A stretch of 64,000 bases of DNA. Origin: an uncultured Bacteroidales bacterium. Lineage in GTDB: Bacteria; Bacteroidota; Bacteroidia; Bacteroidales; UBA932. The stretch lies in NCBI GenBank assembly GCA_946415475.1, contig CAMKSQ010000001.1, positions 248,001-312,000 on the forward strand, read 5' to 3'. The translations under genes and the position numbers were made by a program. Each line of letters begins with the position of its first letter. Within the stretch, counting starts at the first letter, position 1. Below are positions 1-8,590 of this stretch, one piece after another. The notes below the pieces were generated by a model, which saw only the letters and a program-made list of their open reading frames with translations, ran no database searches and was not told the origin of the DNA.

Positions 1-1271
1 CCGCCCATCCGCACCCATTCGGAATTGCCGGCAATGGTTTCATAGACCGTTTTATCCGGGTCGATAGAACGGTGCTGCTGGTCCACATAGGCAATCTTGA
101 CGGTATCGCCGATCTCGATGGAACCGCTGTCAGGTTGCTCGATGCCCATGATGAGGCGGAACAGGGTGGTTTTACCGGCGCCGTTAGGGCCGATGACACC
201 CACAATACCCGCCGGCGGCAGTTCGAAGCTCAGGTGCTCGAACAGGAGTTTATCGCCATAGGCCTTGGAAACATCGTTGAAACGGATGACCTTGTTGCCC
301 AGGTGCGGACCGTTGGGAATGTAGATTTCCAGGTTGGCTTCCTTTTGTTTGGTATCGGCCGATGCCAGTTTTTCGTACGCGCCCAGACGGGCTTTTTGTT
401 TGGCCTGCCGGGCCTTGGGGGCCATGCGCACCCATTCCAGTTCCCGCTCCAGGGTTTTGCGGCGCTTGCTTTCCGCCTTTTCCTCTGCAGCCAGGCGTTT
501 GGTCTTCTGGTCCAGCCAGGAGGAGTAGTTGCCCTTCCAGGGAATGCCTTCTCCGCGGTCCAGTTCCAGGATCCAGCCGGCCACATTGTCCAGGAAATAA
601 CGGTCGTGCGTGACGGCAATCACCGTACCCTTATACTGTTGCAGATGGGCCTCCAGCCACTGGATACTCTCCGTGTCCAGGTGGTTGGTGGGCTCGTCCA
701 GCAGCAGGACGTCAGGCTCCTGCAGCAACAAGCGGCAAAGGGCCACGCGACGGCGCTCGCCCCCGGAAAGCTCCTTGATTTTCTGGTCCGATGGCGGGCA
801 CTGCAGCGCATCCATGGCGCGCTCCAGTTTGGAGTCTATCTCCCAGCCGTTTATCTGGTCGATTTTTTCGGTGAGTTCTCCCTGGCGCTCGATGAGGCGG
901 TTCATCTCGTCATCGTCCATCGGCTCCATGAATTTCATGGAAATGTCGTTGTACTCCTGCAGGATGTCCATGACCTCCTGCACACCCTCCTGGACCACTT
1001 CCAGCACGGTTTTTTCCGGATCCATCTGAGGCTCCTGCTCCAAGTAGCCCACGCTGTAGCCGGGCGCCCACACCACCTCGCCTTTGTAGGATTTCTCTAC
1101 GCCGGCAATGATTTTCAGCAGGGTGGATTTACCGGATCCGTTAAGGCCGATAATGCCGATTTTGGCCCCATAGAAGAAGCCCAGGTAAATGTCCTTGAGG
1201 ATTACGCGGTTGTTGTGGGGGAGAATCTTGCTCACCCCGTTCATGGAAAAGATGATTTTTTCGTCGGCCAT
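1..1271 (-). CDS. ettA: Energy-dependent translational throttle protein EttA (ABC-F ATPase), 3' end cut by window edge
   Basis: This is the first 423 residues of an ABC-F protein, a cytosolic ATPase that binds the ribosomal E site. The first ABC domain has Walker A (GLNGSGKST), the signature LSGGERRRVALCRLLL and Walker B LLLDEPTNHLD. The ABC-F linker region, rich in Lys and Arg (KTKRLAAEEKAESKRRKTLERE split across residues), separates it from the second ABC domain, whose Walker A is GPNGAGKTT. The start is the ATG at 1269-1271 (MADEKIIFSMNGVSKI), which matches the family start. The second signature and Walker B lie beyond position 1. EttA is preferred over other ABC-F members because the N-terminal sequence, arm length and linker fit it; the call is by family recognition. 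Confidence 0.93.
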   Translation of the reverse strand, partial: MADEKIIFSMNGVSKILPHNNRVILKDIYLGFFYGAKIGIIGLNGSGKSTLLKIIAGVEKSYKGEVVWAPGYSVGYLEQEPQMDPEKTVLEVVQEGVQEVMDILQEYNDISMKFMEPMDDDEMNRLIERQGELTEKIDQINGWEIDSKLERAMDALQCPPSDQKIKELSGGERRRVALCRLLLQEPDVLLLDEPTNHLDTESIQWLEAHLQQYKGTVIAVTHDRYFLDNVAGWILELDRGEGIPWKGNYSSWLDQKTKRLAAEEKAESKRRKTLERELEWVRMAPKARQAKQKARLGAYEKLASADTKQKEANLEIYIPNGPHLGNKVIRFNDVSKAYGDKLLFEHLSFELPPAGIVGVIGPNGAGKTTLFRLIMGIEQPDSGSIEIGDTVKIAYVDQQHRSIDPDKTVYETIAGNSEWVRMG

Positions 1272-1294
1272 GGCTTAGGTCAATTACATTTGTG

Positions 1295-1326
1295 GCAAGA
1301 TAGTGAATATTTCCCACATTGCCAAA
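1295..1326 (-). promoter_or_regulatory. Probable ettA promoter
   Basis: On the minus strand a TTTG (1323-1326) is followed after exactly 20 bp by TATCTTGC (1295-1302), about 24 bp upstream of the ettA ATG. The Bacteroidetes consensus is TTTG, 19-21 bp, TAnnTTTG, so the -7 box is a variant. The same TATCTTGC variant with the same spacing stands in front of preA at 15192-15223. Confidence 0.5.
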
Positions 1327-1371
1327 AGCATGGCTTGCCAGAATAGCGCGCTGGTTCGCGACCAGAAAGAC

Positions 1372-1947
1372 TTACATCTGATAGATTCCCCTGCCCTGGC
1401 AGAAGGAACAGGGAATGTGGCCCGGAGGAGTGTGGGGATGATAGACGGTAGTATATCCCATTCCCCGGCAATAGGGGCACACGTGCCAGGTTCTGTAGTC
1501 GTATGGCTGAGTATATGGGGAGTAAGGCGTATAAGGGACTACGGGGACATACACTGGTGCCGATACTGCCACGTTCTCCACATGTCCCTTTGAATAATGG
1601 TTCTCCCAAAGAAGATAGGTAAGCCGACCTACATAAGGGAGATATCCCGTGTCCATATAGGTTTTTTCCACAATATCGAAGTTGCCATCCACGGACAACT
1701 CCGTCCAGGTATTTCCGGAATAGTTTCCCTTGTACGTCCGGATACCATATTGTTCCGAAATCAGTTCGTATACCGCTTGGGAGTTGTTATTCACAACGGC
1801 TCCCGGATAGATAGTAAAAGAAGTATTGACCGCATATCCTCCCATGCCCACATAGTAGTAATCATGGGTAAACAACGCTTCCTCTTGACAGAAAGCGTTG
1901 TTACCCATAATACATACGGCTAAAACTGCAAGGAATATGCGTTTCAT
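1372..1947 (-). CDS. Exported 191-aa protein with two CxxCxGxG motifs
   Basis: I do not recognise the family. The start was moved to the ATG at 1945-1947, because only from there does a signal peptide follow (MKRIFLAVLAVCIMGNNAFC, then QEE); an upstream in-frame ATG would overlap the previous gene. The mature part has a Tyr-rich middle, a Pro/Tyr stretch (residues 131-150) and a C-terminal pair of DnaJ-type zinc-binding motifs, CPYCRGMG (157-164) and CSFCQGRG (180-187), which could form one zinc site or redox-active thiols in the envelope. It is the last gene of the FHA/kinase operon, 10 bp after the preceding stop. Function unknown; the DnaJ similarity is limited to these eight-residue motifs. 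Confidence 0.75.
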   Translation of the reverse strand: MKRIFLAVLAVCIMGNNAFCQEEALFTHDYYYVGMGGYAVNTSFTIYPGAVVNNNSQAVYELISEQYGIRTYKGNYSGNTWTELSVDGNFDIVEKTYMDTGYLPYVGRLTYLLWENHYSKGHVENVAVSAPVYVPVVPYTPYSPYTQPYDYRTWHVCPYCRGMGYTTVYHPHTPPGHIPCSFCQGRGIYQM

Positions 1948-1957
1948 GACGAAGCGT

Positions 1958-3283
1958 TTATTTAGCAGCGGCCTCTTGCTCGGCGGCAGGAAGGGAAATA
2001 ACCCAGCAAATATTCTTTTTGCGCAGATATACGAACCAGATACCCGCTTCAGGCAAGGTGAATTCAAGTTTTACCGTTCCGTTGATACTCTCTGAACGGG
2101 TCACATCCACATCCGACTCGAAAAGGCTCTTATAGGTGAACGTGTTCAGCGTCACGGACGGCTCATCTTTCTTGGGCTTGGGGGCCTTGAGACCCTGCAT
2201 CCGGGCCGCATATTCAGACTTGGGCACAACAACCGCCTGTGCCTTGGCCACATAGACCTCAGCGATGCCGGACATATGCGTTTCGATACAAACGGCCGGT
2301 GCAGCCACCACTTCCACTGTCTCCGTCTTTTCGGGATTCAGGAAGAAGGTGTCCTCCAGGGTCAGAATGTCAGCTGCGACCAGCGTGCTGTCCCGGTTGA
2401 TCCGGGCTTCCCCTTCCGGAAGAATGATATCGTAACGCGGAGCATATCCGGGATTGGGCATCTTCTCCACACTGGCGATATCGTCATACTTGTACTGCCG
2501 CAACTCGCTTCCCTTCCCTACCGGAACGGCGAACAACAGATTGATATCGGAACCAAAACCATTCTCCATGATAAGACCGGGTTCCGTAGACCAACCTGCC
2601 TTGAAATGAAGTTTTTCCAGACAGGCGGCCTGCTCCCAAATGGAGTAATCGGGATTGAAGGCCGATTTCCCTACGGAACGGATTTCGGCATAGTCGATAG
2701 CATACAGGGAACGGTCGGCATTATTCCAGATGGTAATGCGCGCACCGGGCTGCTGCTCCCGAATGACACCTGTATAGGTAGTCGTCTCTGTCTGGATGAC
2801 ATCGTCGATGTCGGTTAACAGGGTGTTGTCCCGTTCCGATTTCCGGACATATTCAATGTCCCCCATGGCTATCTTGGCCTTTCCATCAGAGATGGAGAAA
2901 CAGCGTACTTGTTTGGAACCGCTAAGCAGGACATAATAGTCCCGCGTGACATCTCCCTTCACGGCCATGATGGTCAGGGGAAGATAGGAGACATCCCGCA
3001 AGGTTTCCAACTTGTCGTTTTCGCGCGCCCATGCCAGCCATTCCGGCGACAGTTTCTCCACCTCACGGTTGTCCGTCTGGCGGGAGAGGATATCTTCGAT
3101 GGCAATGCTGCGCGTGATGCGGGAGTAGGTTATCTCACCCGTTCCATCGGCATAATTCTGCCGGGAGATATAACCGGTATATTCCGTCCCGTCTTTCATG
3201 CGGATAGTTTCACGCTGGGCAAAGAGCGGAAGGGCCACCGGCAGGAAGACGAAAAGGGTCAGGATGTAACGAAGGGTTCTCAT
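1958..3283 (-). CDS. Exported protein with repeated small-barrel (Sm/SH3-like) units
   Basis: 441 residues with a clear Sec signal peptide (ends LPLFAQ). The mature region shows at least two copies of a pattern found in small beta-barrel repeats: KDGTEYTGYISRQ...SIAIEDIL near residues 30-67 and TTTYTGVIREQQ...LYAIDYAEIRSV near 165-205, each ending in a hydrophobic-Asp/Glu-Ile turn. A third, weaker copy may lie near 255-280 (ELRQYKYDDIASV). The C-terminus is a beta-rich stretch followed by an Ala-rich tail. No enzyme motif is visible. Its ATG overlaps the stop of the upstream lipoprotein gene as ATGA, so the two are probably translationally coupled. Likely a periplasmic or outer-membrane partner of the signalling operon; function unknown. 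Confidence 0.75.
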   Translation of the reverse strand: MRTLRYILTLFVFLPVALPLFAQRETIRMKDGTEYTGYISRQNYADGTGEITYSRITRSIAIEDILSRQTDNREVEKLSPEWLAWARENDKLETLRDVSYLPLTIMAVKGDVTRDYYVLLSGSKQVRCFSISDGKAKIAMGDIEYVRKSERDNTLLTDIDDVIQTETTTYTGVIREQQPGARITIWNNADRSLYAIDYAEIRSVGKSAFNPDYSIWEQAACLEKLHFKAGWSTEPGLIMENGFGSDINLLFAVPVGKGSELRQYKYDDIASVEKMPNPGYAPRYDIILPEGEARINRDSTLVAADILTLEDTFFLNPEKTETVEVVAAPAVCIETHMSGIAEVYVAKAQAVVVPKSEYAARMQGLKAPKPKKDEPSVTLNTFTYKSLFESDVDVTRSESINGTVKLEFTLPEAGIWFVYLRKKNICWVISLPAAEQEAAAK

Positions 3284-4740
3284 GGCCTTGGTGTTATTTC
3301 TAATTGTTTTCCACGGGCTCTAGGTGCATAAACTCCCGAGGGCATCTTCCACGTCTTGAGGGACGGGATAAGAATATCGGACTTGGTATTTAAAGTTCCC
3401 TTAGAATAGGTTATGCTCATGTTACTGCATTCCAGAGAGAACACATACTGGTTATTGCCCATAAGATTGACTTTGGTCATAGGTGAATCCACGGAGGTCT
3501 TTCCTTCCGTATATGCACGACCAAAGATATCGAACTGACCAGGGAACAGGAATACCAGGCCATAGATGGAATTACCCGTATAGCTAGCTGGAGTCAAACT
3601 GCTGCTATTATTGTTCACTTCTGCCAAAGATGTGCTGAACACCGGTACCCGTCCATCGAAACGCATGATATCATTGTTGTGATAGATAATCAAATACTTG
3701 TCCGGCTCCCCTTGTCCGCCAGACGGCGTTTCCTTGGAATTAAATACGATACCGGAGTCGAAGAGTTCATACCAGCCGGCATCTTCAGACTCGTCTTCCG
3801 TGCAGAGGGATCCCATTATGTTCGTTGTAGTGAGCGTGCCATTTCCAACAGAGAAGACCAGGTCTTCATAATAAATCAAATTGCCATCAAGTCTTCCACC
3901 CACCAGGCTGATGGGATATTGACCGTTACCGTAAGAAAGCCCTGTTTCCTGTATCGGAAGCGTGATCGTTTTGGCGGTAGCATTATATGTCCCCGTAAAA
4001 ATATTCACACCTTTATCAGCCGTCCATCCCTCTTTGGCAAAATAAGGGCACAAATTCTTGATAATGACCTCGGAATCTGAGGCTCCTTTCTCTACGGTAA
4101 TAGTCCAGGTATATGTGTTCTCGCCCCAAAAATCCGTCGCCGTCGCCTGATAATCGCCGTATAGCGGATAAGTCGTCCCACCCTGTTGTTTGCCAGCATG
4201 GATATTCTTCCACTCCAGATATACCAGGGATGTAGCGGACTGTAAAGGAACTGTAAGCGAAGAGGCGGAAGGACTGATTGATTCCACCGCATATCCCAAA
4301 ACAGCATTCATGTCACTGCTTTTATGTTCAGTGGTCTGCTTTACCGTAAGAGAAGAAAGGGACTCTGTGTCGGACACGGTATAAGCGGGGGAAGAACCAC
4401 CATAATAGGCTAAAGCCACCAAGGTATAGCTCTCATTACCGGAAAGGGTATATGAAAGCGTCTTCTCCCCGGAAAAATCATTCAGCGTAGCACTATCATC
4501 CTTTACCCGCTTGCCGGAAGAGTCATAAAGGAGACACCTTAACTGTACCTTCTGGGTAGCCGAAAAATCATTGGCATTATAAGCAGTAAAATTACTCATC
4601 GTACCTGAAGGTTTAATGGTAACGGACACTTCCTGCTTTACGATAACACCGCCGCCACCACCTTCCGGACCGGCTTGCTGGCAGGCAATAAAGAGCATGC
4701 CGCAGAAGCAGGCAACTATTGTCGATAAATACTTTTTCAT
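3280..4740 (-). CDS. Large lipoprotein, function unknown
   Basis: 486 residues beginning with a type II signal peptide; the lipobox is FIAC with Cys20, followed by a Gly-rich linker (residues 26-32) that may act as a surface-export signal or spacer. The rest is Ser/Thr-rich and strongly beta, with repeated patterns of short strands, like many Bacteroidetes surface lipoproteins. I see no catalytic motif and cannot assign a family. It sits 12 bp after the outer-membrane barrel gene and overlaps the following gene by 4 bp (ATGA). Position in the operon suggests an outer-membrane-anchored component served by the cytoplasmic kinases, but this is inference only. Confidence 0.75.
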   Translation of the reverse strand: MKKYLSTIVACFCGMLFIACQQAGPEGGGGGVIVKQEVSVTIKPSGTMSNFTAYNANDFSATQKVQLRCLLYDSSGKRVKDDSATLNDFSGEKTLSYTLSGNESYTLVALAYYGGSSPAYTVSDTESLSSLTVKQTTEHKSSDMNAVLGYAVESISPSASSLTVPLQSATSLVYLEWKNIHAGKQQGGTTYPLYGDYQATATDFWGENTYTWTITVEKGASDSEVIIKNLCPYFAKEGWTADKGVNIFTGTYNATAKTITLPIQETGLSYGNGQYPISLVGGRLDGNLIYYEDLVFSVGNGTLTTTNIMGSLCTEDESEDAGWYELFDSGIVFNSKETPSGGQGEPDKYLIIYHNNDIMRFDGRVPVFSTSLAEVNNNSSSLTPASYTGNSIYGLVFLFPGQFDIFGRAYTEGKTSVDSPMTKVNLMGNNQYVFSLECSNMSITYSKGTLNTKSDILIPSLKTWKMPSGVYAPRARGKQLEITPRP

Positions 4741-4752
4741 AGGCCTGAAAAA

Positions 4753-5433
4753 TTAGAAATCAATGGCAGCCGCGCGATGCGAGGATTTACCCAAACGGAA
4801 CAGATAGGTAACGCCGGCCTGGATGCTGTAACTCCTCATGGGCAGGCTCTTGTTCAGTGCCAGTACGCCATGATTGTACCGGATACCCAGACCCAGACCA
4901 AAGTCGAATAAATACCCGACACCCACGCCCATCATCACGTCATGGGCCTTCAGGCCTGTAATTTCATACTGTTTTCCTGCCAGCTGAAGCTCGTTCGGGG
5001 AATGACCCAGATTGATGTTCACTACAGGGCCGGCTTCCACATACAGTCCCTTGGTAGGATAGAACTGTACCATGACAGGAATGCTCAGATAAGAGAGATT
5101 CAGGCTGGTCTGGGCATTCTTACCACCCTGCATGGTGAAACGGACTTCCGGCTGAATGGCCATCCAACCGGTTTCGGCGCCGCTGCGATTGTTACGCGGG
5201 ATAAAACGGATTTGAAAGACAGCGCCACCGGTAAAACCGGGTTTCAGGCCCATGGAGGGGTCACTGGTGGTTACGCCAATCAAGGCGGACATGTTGGCTC
5301 CTGCGGTAATACCCAGGCTCAGACTTACTTTCTTTTGTTTTACCTGGTTTTCTATTCCAAACGGACTCTGGGCGTGTACGGCCAGCCCTGAAAGCAGAAG
5401 GGCCAGACCCATCATGATCACATGTTTTTTCAT
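4753..5433 (-). CDS. Outer-membrane beta-barrel protein (porin/PorT-like family)
   Basis: 226 residues. A signal peptide (MKKHVIMMGLALLLSGLAVHA) is followed by alternating amphipathic strands typical of small eight-to-ten-stranded outer-membrane barrels of the PorT/OMP_b-brl_2 type: LSLGITAGANMSAL, TGGAVFQIRFIP, WMAIQPEVRFTMQGG, LSYLSIPVMVQFYP, LYVEAGPVVNINLG, MMGVGVGYLFDFGLGLGIRY and a C-terminal YSIQAGVTYLFRLG. The strands SIPVMVQFYP...LYVEAGP are very characteristic of this family in Bacteroidetes. It is the only predicted integral outer-membrane protein in the FHA/kinase operon and so could be the anchor or channel for the neighbouring exported proteins. The family assignment is good; the role is not known. 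Confidence 0.85.
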   Translation of the reverse strand: MKKHVIMMGLALLLSGLAVHAQSPFGIENQVKQKKVSLSLGITAGANMSALIGVTTSDPSMGLKPGFTGGAVFQIRFIPRNNRSGAETGWMAIQPEVRFTMQGGKNAQTSLNLSYLSIPVMVQFYPTKGLYVEAGPVVNINLGHSPNELQLAGKQYEITGLKAHDVMMGVGVGYLFDFGLGLGIRYNHGVLALNKSLPMRSYSIQAGVTYLFRLGKSSHRAAAIDF

Positions 5434-5448
5434 ATTGTCTCGTGTTTA

Positions 5449-7038
5449 TTAGTTAAAATTTCTGTTAAAAGTCACCTGAATACGGGTTTTATATGATGCG
5501 GGGATATCTTTTTCCCGGATCTCCACCTTTATATCACGTGAAATGCTGTCCAGATCCTCCAGGCTTACCTGGAAAGAAAGCGGAACGTTGATCTGCTCTC
5601 CGGCATTTATCCCCTCCACCGCCATGATGAAACGACCGTCCACCAAGATATCACAGGCAGAAGCCGGAACATCGGCCCTGTTCTTTATATGCATGGAGAA
5701 CGCAGCCTTTTCATTTCCCGGCTGCAGGGTAATGGAGGAGGGAGCCTCCACGGAAAATGCGCTGCTGTATTCTACCGGAATGGTCGTGCGGACAGGAGGA
5801 TATGTGAGACCGTTAGCCGATATGACCACCTTCAGGTCTAATGCCTGGTCTTTAACCAAATGAACGACCGGGATGGAGAAGGAGGCCTTGTCAAGCGCAA
5901 ACTCCTGGGAGACGCCGCTGGTTTCCTGCATTTTCAGATGCACATCCGAAAAGGGAATGGAAGCAGGCAGAACTACTTGCCCGGAAAGAACGAGGTCGGC
6001 CGGATGCCGCACCACCAGCGTATTTTTGCTCAACTGAAGCCCGGGAGCCTGTTCATTTTCCTCTATCGCCAGCACGCCCATCATGCCATTCTTCGTGGCA
6101 AGGAGCCGGCTTTCCGACAGCACCTGAAGGGATTCGAACTGCGGCTCCAGCAATACTTTTTCGTGCTGAGTAACGCCCAGGCGCTCCCCTTCCCGCTTAA
6201 TAGTCAGCGAAGTCGTCGATGCCGGATTAAAACGCCGGACAGGATCCGTATAATACTCCCTCACGTCTGCATCGGACAGTCTTTTCCGGTTCCGGATAAA
6301 ACGGCCCTCGGACAAGGCAATCTCATACTCCTTGGTTGTCAGCACCATCGTTTCCTTGTTGAAAGACTTCATTTTACCAAAATCCATCAACTTGGCTCCG
6401 CCCAGGCTCCGGATGGAGACCTGAGAGTGCCCGTCCACCACCAATGCCCCGGCCTGACCGTTCAGGTCCGTAAACGAGGAGGCAAAAACCAGGAAATTGT
6501 CGGGATAGTCGGACGAAAGGATACTCACCCGCCCCTTTTTGTCGATATGCAGGTAAGAGCCTTCCCCGCCCTTTTCACGTACTGCGGCAAGCCCATTGGA
6601 AAAAGGTCCGGCATACTGGAAGACCATCCGGATGGGAAAACTCCCTTCCGGTGTCATGTATGTCCAGGAACTGCTCACGTCCCGTACGGCCAGCAACCCT
6701 TCACTGAAATAAGGAAAAGAAGGATCCACGAACAAATCGTCCTGGATGGTACGATATGCGCCATCCCGGGAAAACACGCCAAACAGTTTCTCGCCTCTCA
6801 GCAGCAGGGAATATCCTTCCTTGAACGGTGTTATCTGGCCGTATGCACATGGAACAACCTCTTTGCCCGTAACATCCAGAATCCCCCATGCGCCCCCTTT
6901 ATTTACGCGGACCCATTGGTTCGATAAGGGTTCGACAGCGGTATATACCGGCGGAACGCTCCAGTGGACCGACTGGGCGGAAAGGGAAAGGCCGCAAAGA
7001 AAAGCTCCGAAGACGGCTATGATACGATTTCTAATCAC
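5449..7038 (-). CDS. Exported WG-repeat protein with C-terminal beta-sandwich region
   Basis: 529 residues with a signal peptide (ends LSLSAQ). The first part carries WG/KWG-type repeats, seen as GAWGILDVTGKEVVPCAYGQ (about residues 50-69), KLFGVFSRDGAY, a region around the FSEGLLAV and FSNGLAAV turns, and SYLHIDKKGRV. These repeats form beta-propeller-like or solenoid surfaces for protein contact. The last 170 residues look like one or two Ig-like or CARDB-like sandwiches (VPASACDILVDGRFI... and INVPLSFQVS). No enzyme motif. The gene begins 2 bp after the stop of the FHA-protease gene, so both products are made together, and a WG-repeat protein in the periplasm is a plausible scaffold or substrate for that protease. 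That link is inferred from position. Confidence 0.8.
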   Translation of the reverse strand: MIRNRIIAVFGAFLCGLSLSAQSVHWSVPPVYTAVEPLSNQWVRVNKGGAWGILDVTGKEVVPCAYGQITPFKEGYSLLLRGEKLFGVFSRDGAYRTIQDDLFVDPSFPYFSEGLLAVRDVSSSWTYMTPEGSFPIRMVFQYAGPFSNGLAAVREKGGEGSYLHIDKKGRVSILSSDYPDNFLVFASSFTDLNGQAGALVVDGHSQVSIRSLGGAKLMDFGKMKSFNKETMVLTTKEYEIALSEGRFIRNRKRLSDADVREYYTDPVRRFNPASTTSLTIKREGERLGVTQHEKVLLEPQFESLQVLSESRLLATKNGMMGVLAIEENEQAPGLQLSKNTLVVRHPADLVLSGQVVLPASIPFSDVHLKMQETSGVSQEFALDKASFSIPVVHLVKDQALDLKVVISANGLTYPPVRTTIPVEYSSAFSVEAPSSITLQPGNEKAAFSMHIKNRADVPASACDILVDGRFIMAVEGINAGEQINVPLSFQVSLEDLDSISRDIKVEIREKDIPASYKTRIQVTFNRNFN

Positions 7039-7040
7039 GG

Positions 7041-8573
7041 TTAAAAGTCGGGATAAAGGTATTTTGCGTGAATGATGGGCGTCGCCATGGTATTATCCGT
7101 GGCTGTTCTACCGCCCCAGAGCACGCCAAGAAGCCTGTTTTTGGCATCGAAGATGGCAGAACCGCTTTGGCCGCCAATGGTTTTGTCGCCTTGGAAAGTG
7201 AGCTGGTACTCACCCGGATCCTGCACCAGGTGGAGTTGCCCGGATGTGGGCTGCACCATGGTGGACGTAGATACCCGGCTTTCCTGCAAACCGGCAGGGA
7301 ATCCAAGGGTGTAATACTGTTCCTTCTTGCTCAGTTTCTTGGGATCGGTGATAGCATCCTTTGTCCGGAAATAGTCAGCAAATGCGGGAGTCACCGGATT
7401 GTTCAGCTGCAACAGTGCCATGTCCACATTTTCGTCGGTTGCCTCTTTGATAAGGGTGGCTTTGTCCATTTCCGTGTACAGGGTATAATTCCGACCGGAA
7501 TAGCCGACGTAGAAGATAGTGGGGATACTTTCCAGTTCAAAAGAAGAATTGTACAATCTCTTGAAATAGGTAATGGCTTCCTCCTTCTCCATTTGCAGGT
7601 CATTGGCATATAAGGCATTCGCCACATCCTCAGCCAGTGAAGGGCGGATTTGCTCCACAAGATTAATCCAGGGCTGGGACTGACGGCCATCCTGATAATG
7701 TTTATCGGCCCAGATGAAATTGGTAACATGCCGGTTGGTGAGGATATGGCCTTTATCAGAAATGAAGAAACCGGTGCCGGTAACAGAGCCTGGCACATAA
7801 GCTTCCCCGGGATTCGTCGTCAGGGTAAAACGATTTGCACGCTCATTGAGGGCAATGTAGAAGTCCTTACCGGTCCTGGCTTTGAAAGGATTATCGGCAA
7901 AATTCACCTTGATGATGAAATCCTGCCGGATAAAGACCGTTGCCTTGACAGGGTCTACCTTATGGCCGATGGGGCCCATTTTATAAAGGCCAAGTCCCAA
8001 AGCGACCAAAACGATGACAGCAGCCGCGGCCCCCCACACCCATGCCGGGATTTTGAACCCGCCCTGGATGGGATTCGGGCAAGAGACGCTGCCACAGACA
8101 ATCTGGTCCCCGGCCTTCACCGGCACGTCCTGTCCGGTGGGGATACGCTGACCGTTGATGAAAGTACCATTCCGGCTATGGTCCTGAATGTACCACTTGC
8201 CGTTTTTCATTTCCTTGAAGGTGGCATGGTAGCGGCTTACGCTGTCTCCAGGAAGGCAATAGCGGTTCCGCTGGCTTTTACCGATGCCATAAACGCCTTT
8301 CACCTTAGCCGGGTCCGGAATCGGGATAGTGGGAACCATCCCCCAGTTAAGTACCTCCTGGTCAAACTCAATCTTATCTCCCCTGCGTACCGGAACCTCT
8401 ACGTTGGGTTGGATTCTTCTTCCCTGCACGTATGTACCATTGGTACTGTTGCAGTCAATCAGGAATATATCGCCATTGTCCATCAAAAGGAGCTCGGCAT
8501 GGTATGAACTGACGAATTCACTGTCTATGCAGATATTGCAAGACGAGGATTTTCCAATAGATAAGAGTCTCAT
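7041..8573 (-). CDS. FHA-FHA-transmembrane-trypsin-like serine protease fusion
   Basis: 510 residues in four parts. FHA domain 1 (about 1-75) has IGKSSSCNI, SSYHAEL and STNGTYVQG. FHA domain 2 (about 92-165) has IGKSQRNRY, SRYHATF and SRNGTFING. Both carry Gly-Lys where most FHA domains have Gly-Arg. One membrane helix follows (about 176-198). The C-terminal part (203-510) is a trypsin/HtrA-fold protease with a complete triad visible: His282 (TNRHV), Asp384 (VDMALLQL) and Ser470 (GGQSGSAIF). With the FHA domains in the cytoplasm, the protease would face the periplasm. No PDZ domain is seen. FHA domains bind phospho-threonine, so protease activity could be tuned by the two kinases encoded upstream. 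The domain calls are strong; the signalling direction is inference. Confidence 0.9.
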   Translation of the reverse strand: MRLLSIGKSSSCNICIDSEFVSSYHAELLLMDNGDIFLIDCNSTNGTYVQGRRIQPNVEVPVRRGDKIEFDQEVLNWGMVPTIPIPDPAKVKGVYGIGKSQRNRYCLPGDSVSRYHATFKEMKNGKWYIQDHSRNGTFINGQRIPTGQDVPVKAGDQIVCGSVSCPNPIQGGFKIPAWVWGAAAAVIVLVALGLGLYKMGPIGHKVDPVKATVFIRQDFIIKVNFADNPFKARTGKDFYIALNERANRFTLTTNPGEAYVPGSVTGTGFFISDKGHILTNRHVTNFIWADKHYQDGRQSQPWINLVEQIRPSLAEDVANALYANDLQMEKEEAITYFKRLYNSSFELESIPTIFYVGYSGRNYTLYTEMDKATLIKEATDENVDMALLQLNNPVTPAFADYFRTKDAITDPKKLSKKEQYYTLGFPAGLQESRVSTSTMVQPTSGQLHLVQDPGEYQLTFQGDKTIGGQSGSAIFDAKNRLLGVLWGGRTATDNTMATPIIHAKYLYPDF

Positions 8574-8590
8574 GGGGAAGGGATTTTAGA

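Noticed and set aside
72..1346. Open frame on the plus strand opposite ettA
   Set aside because: The minus strand encodes a full set of ABC-F motifs; the plus frame encodes nothing recognisable.
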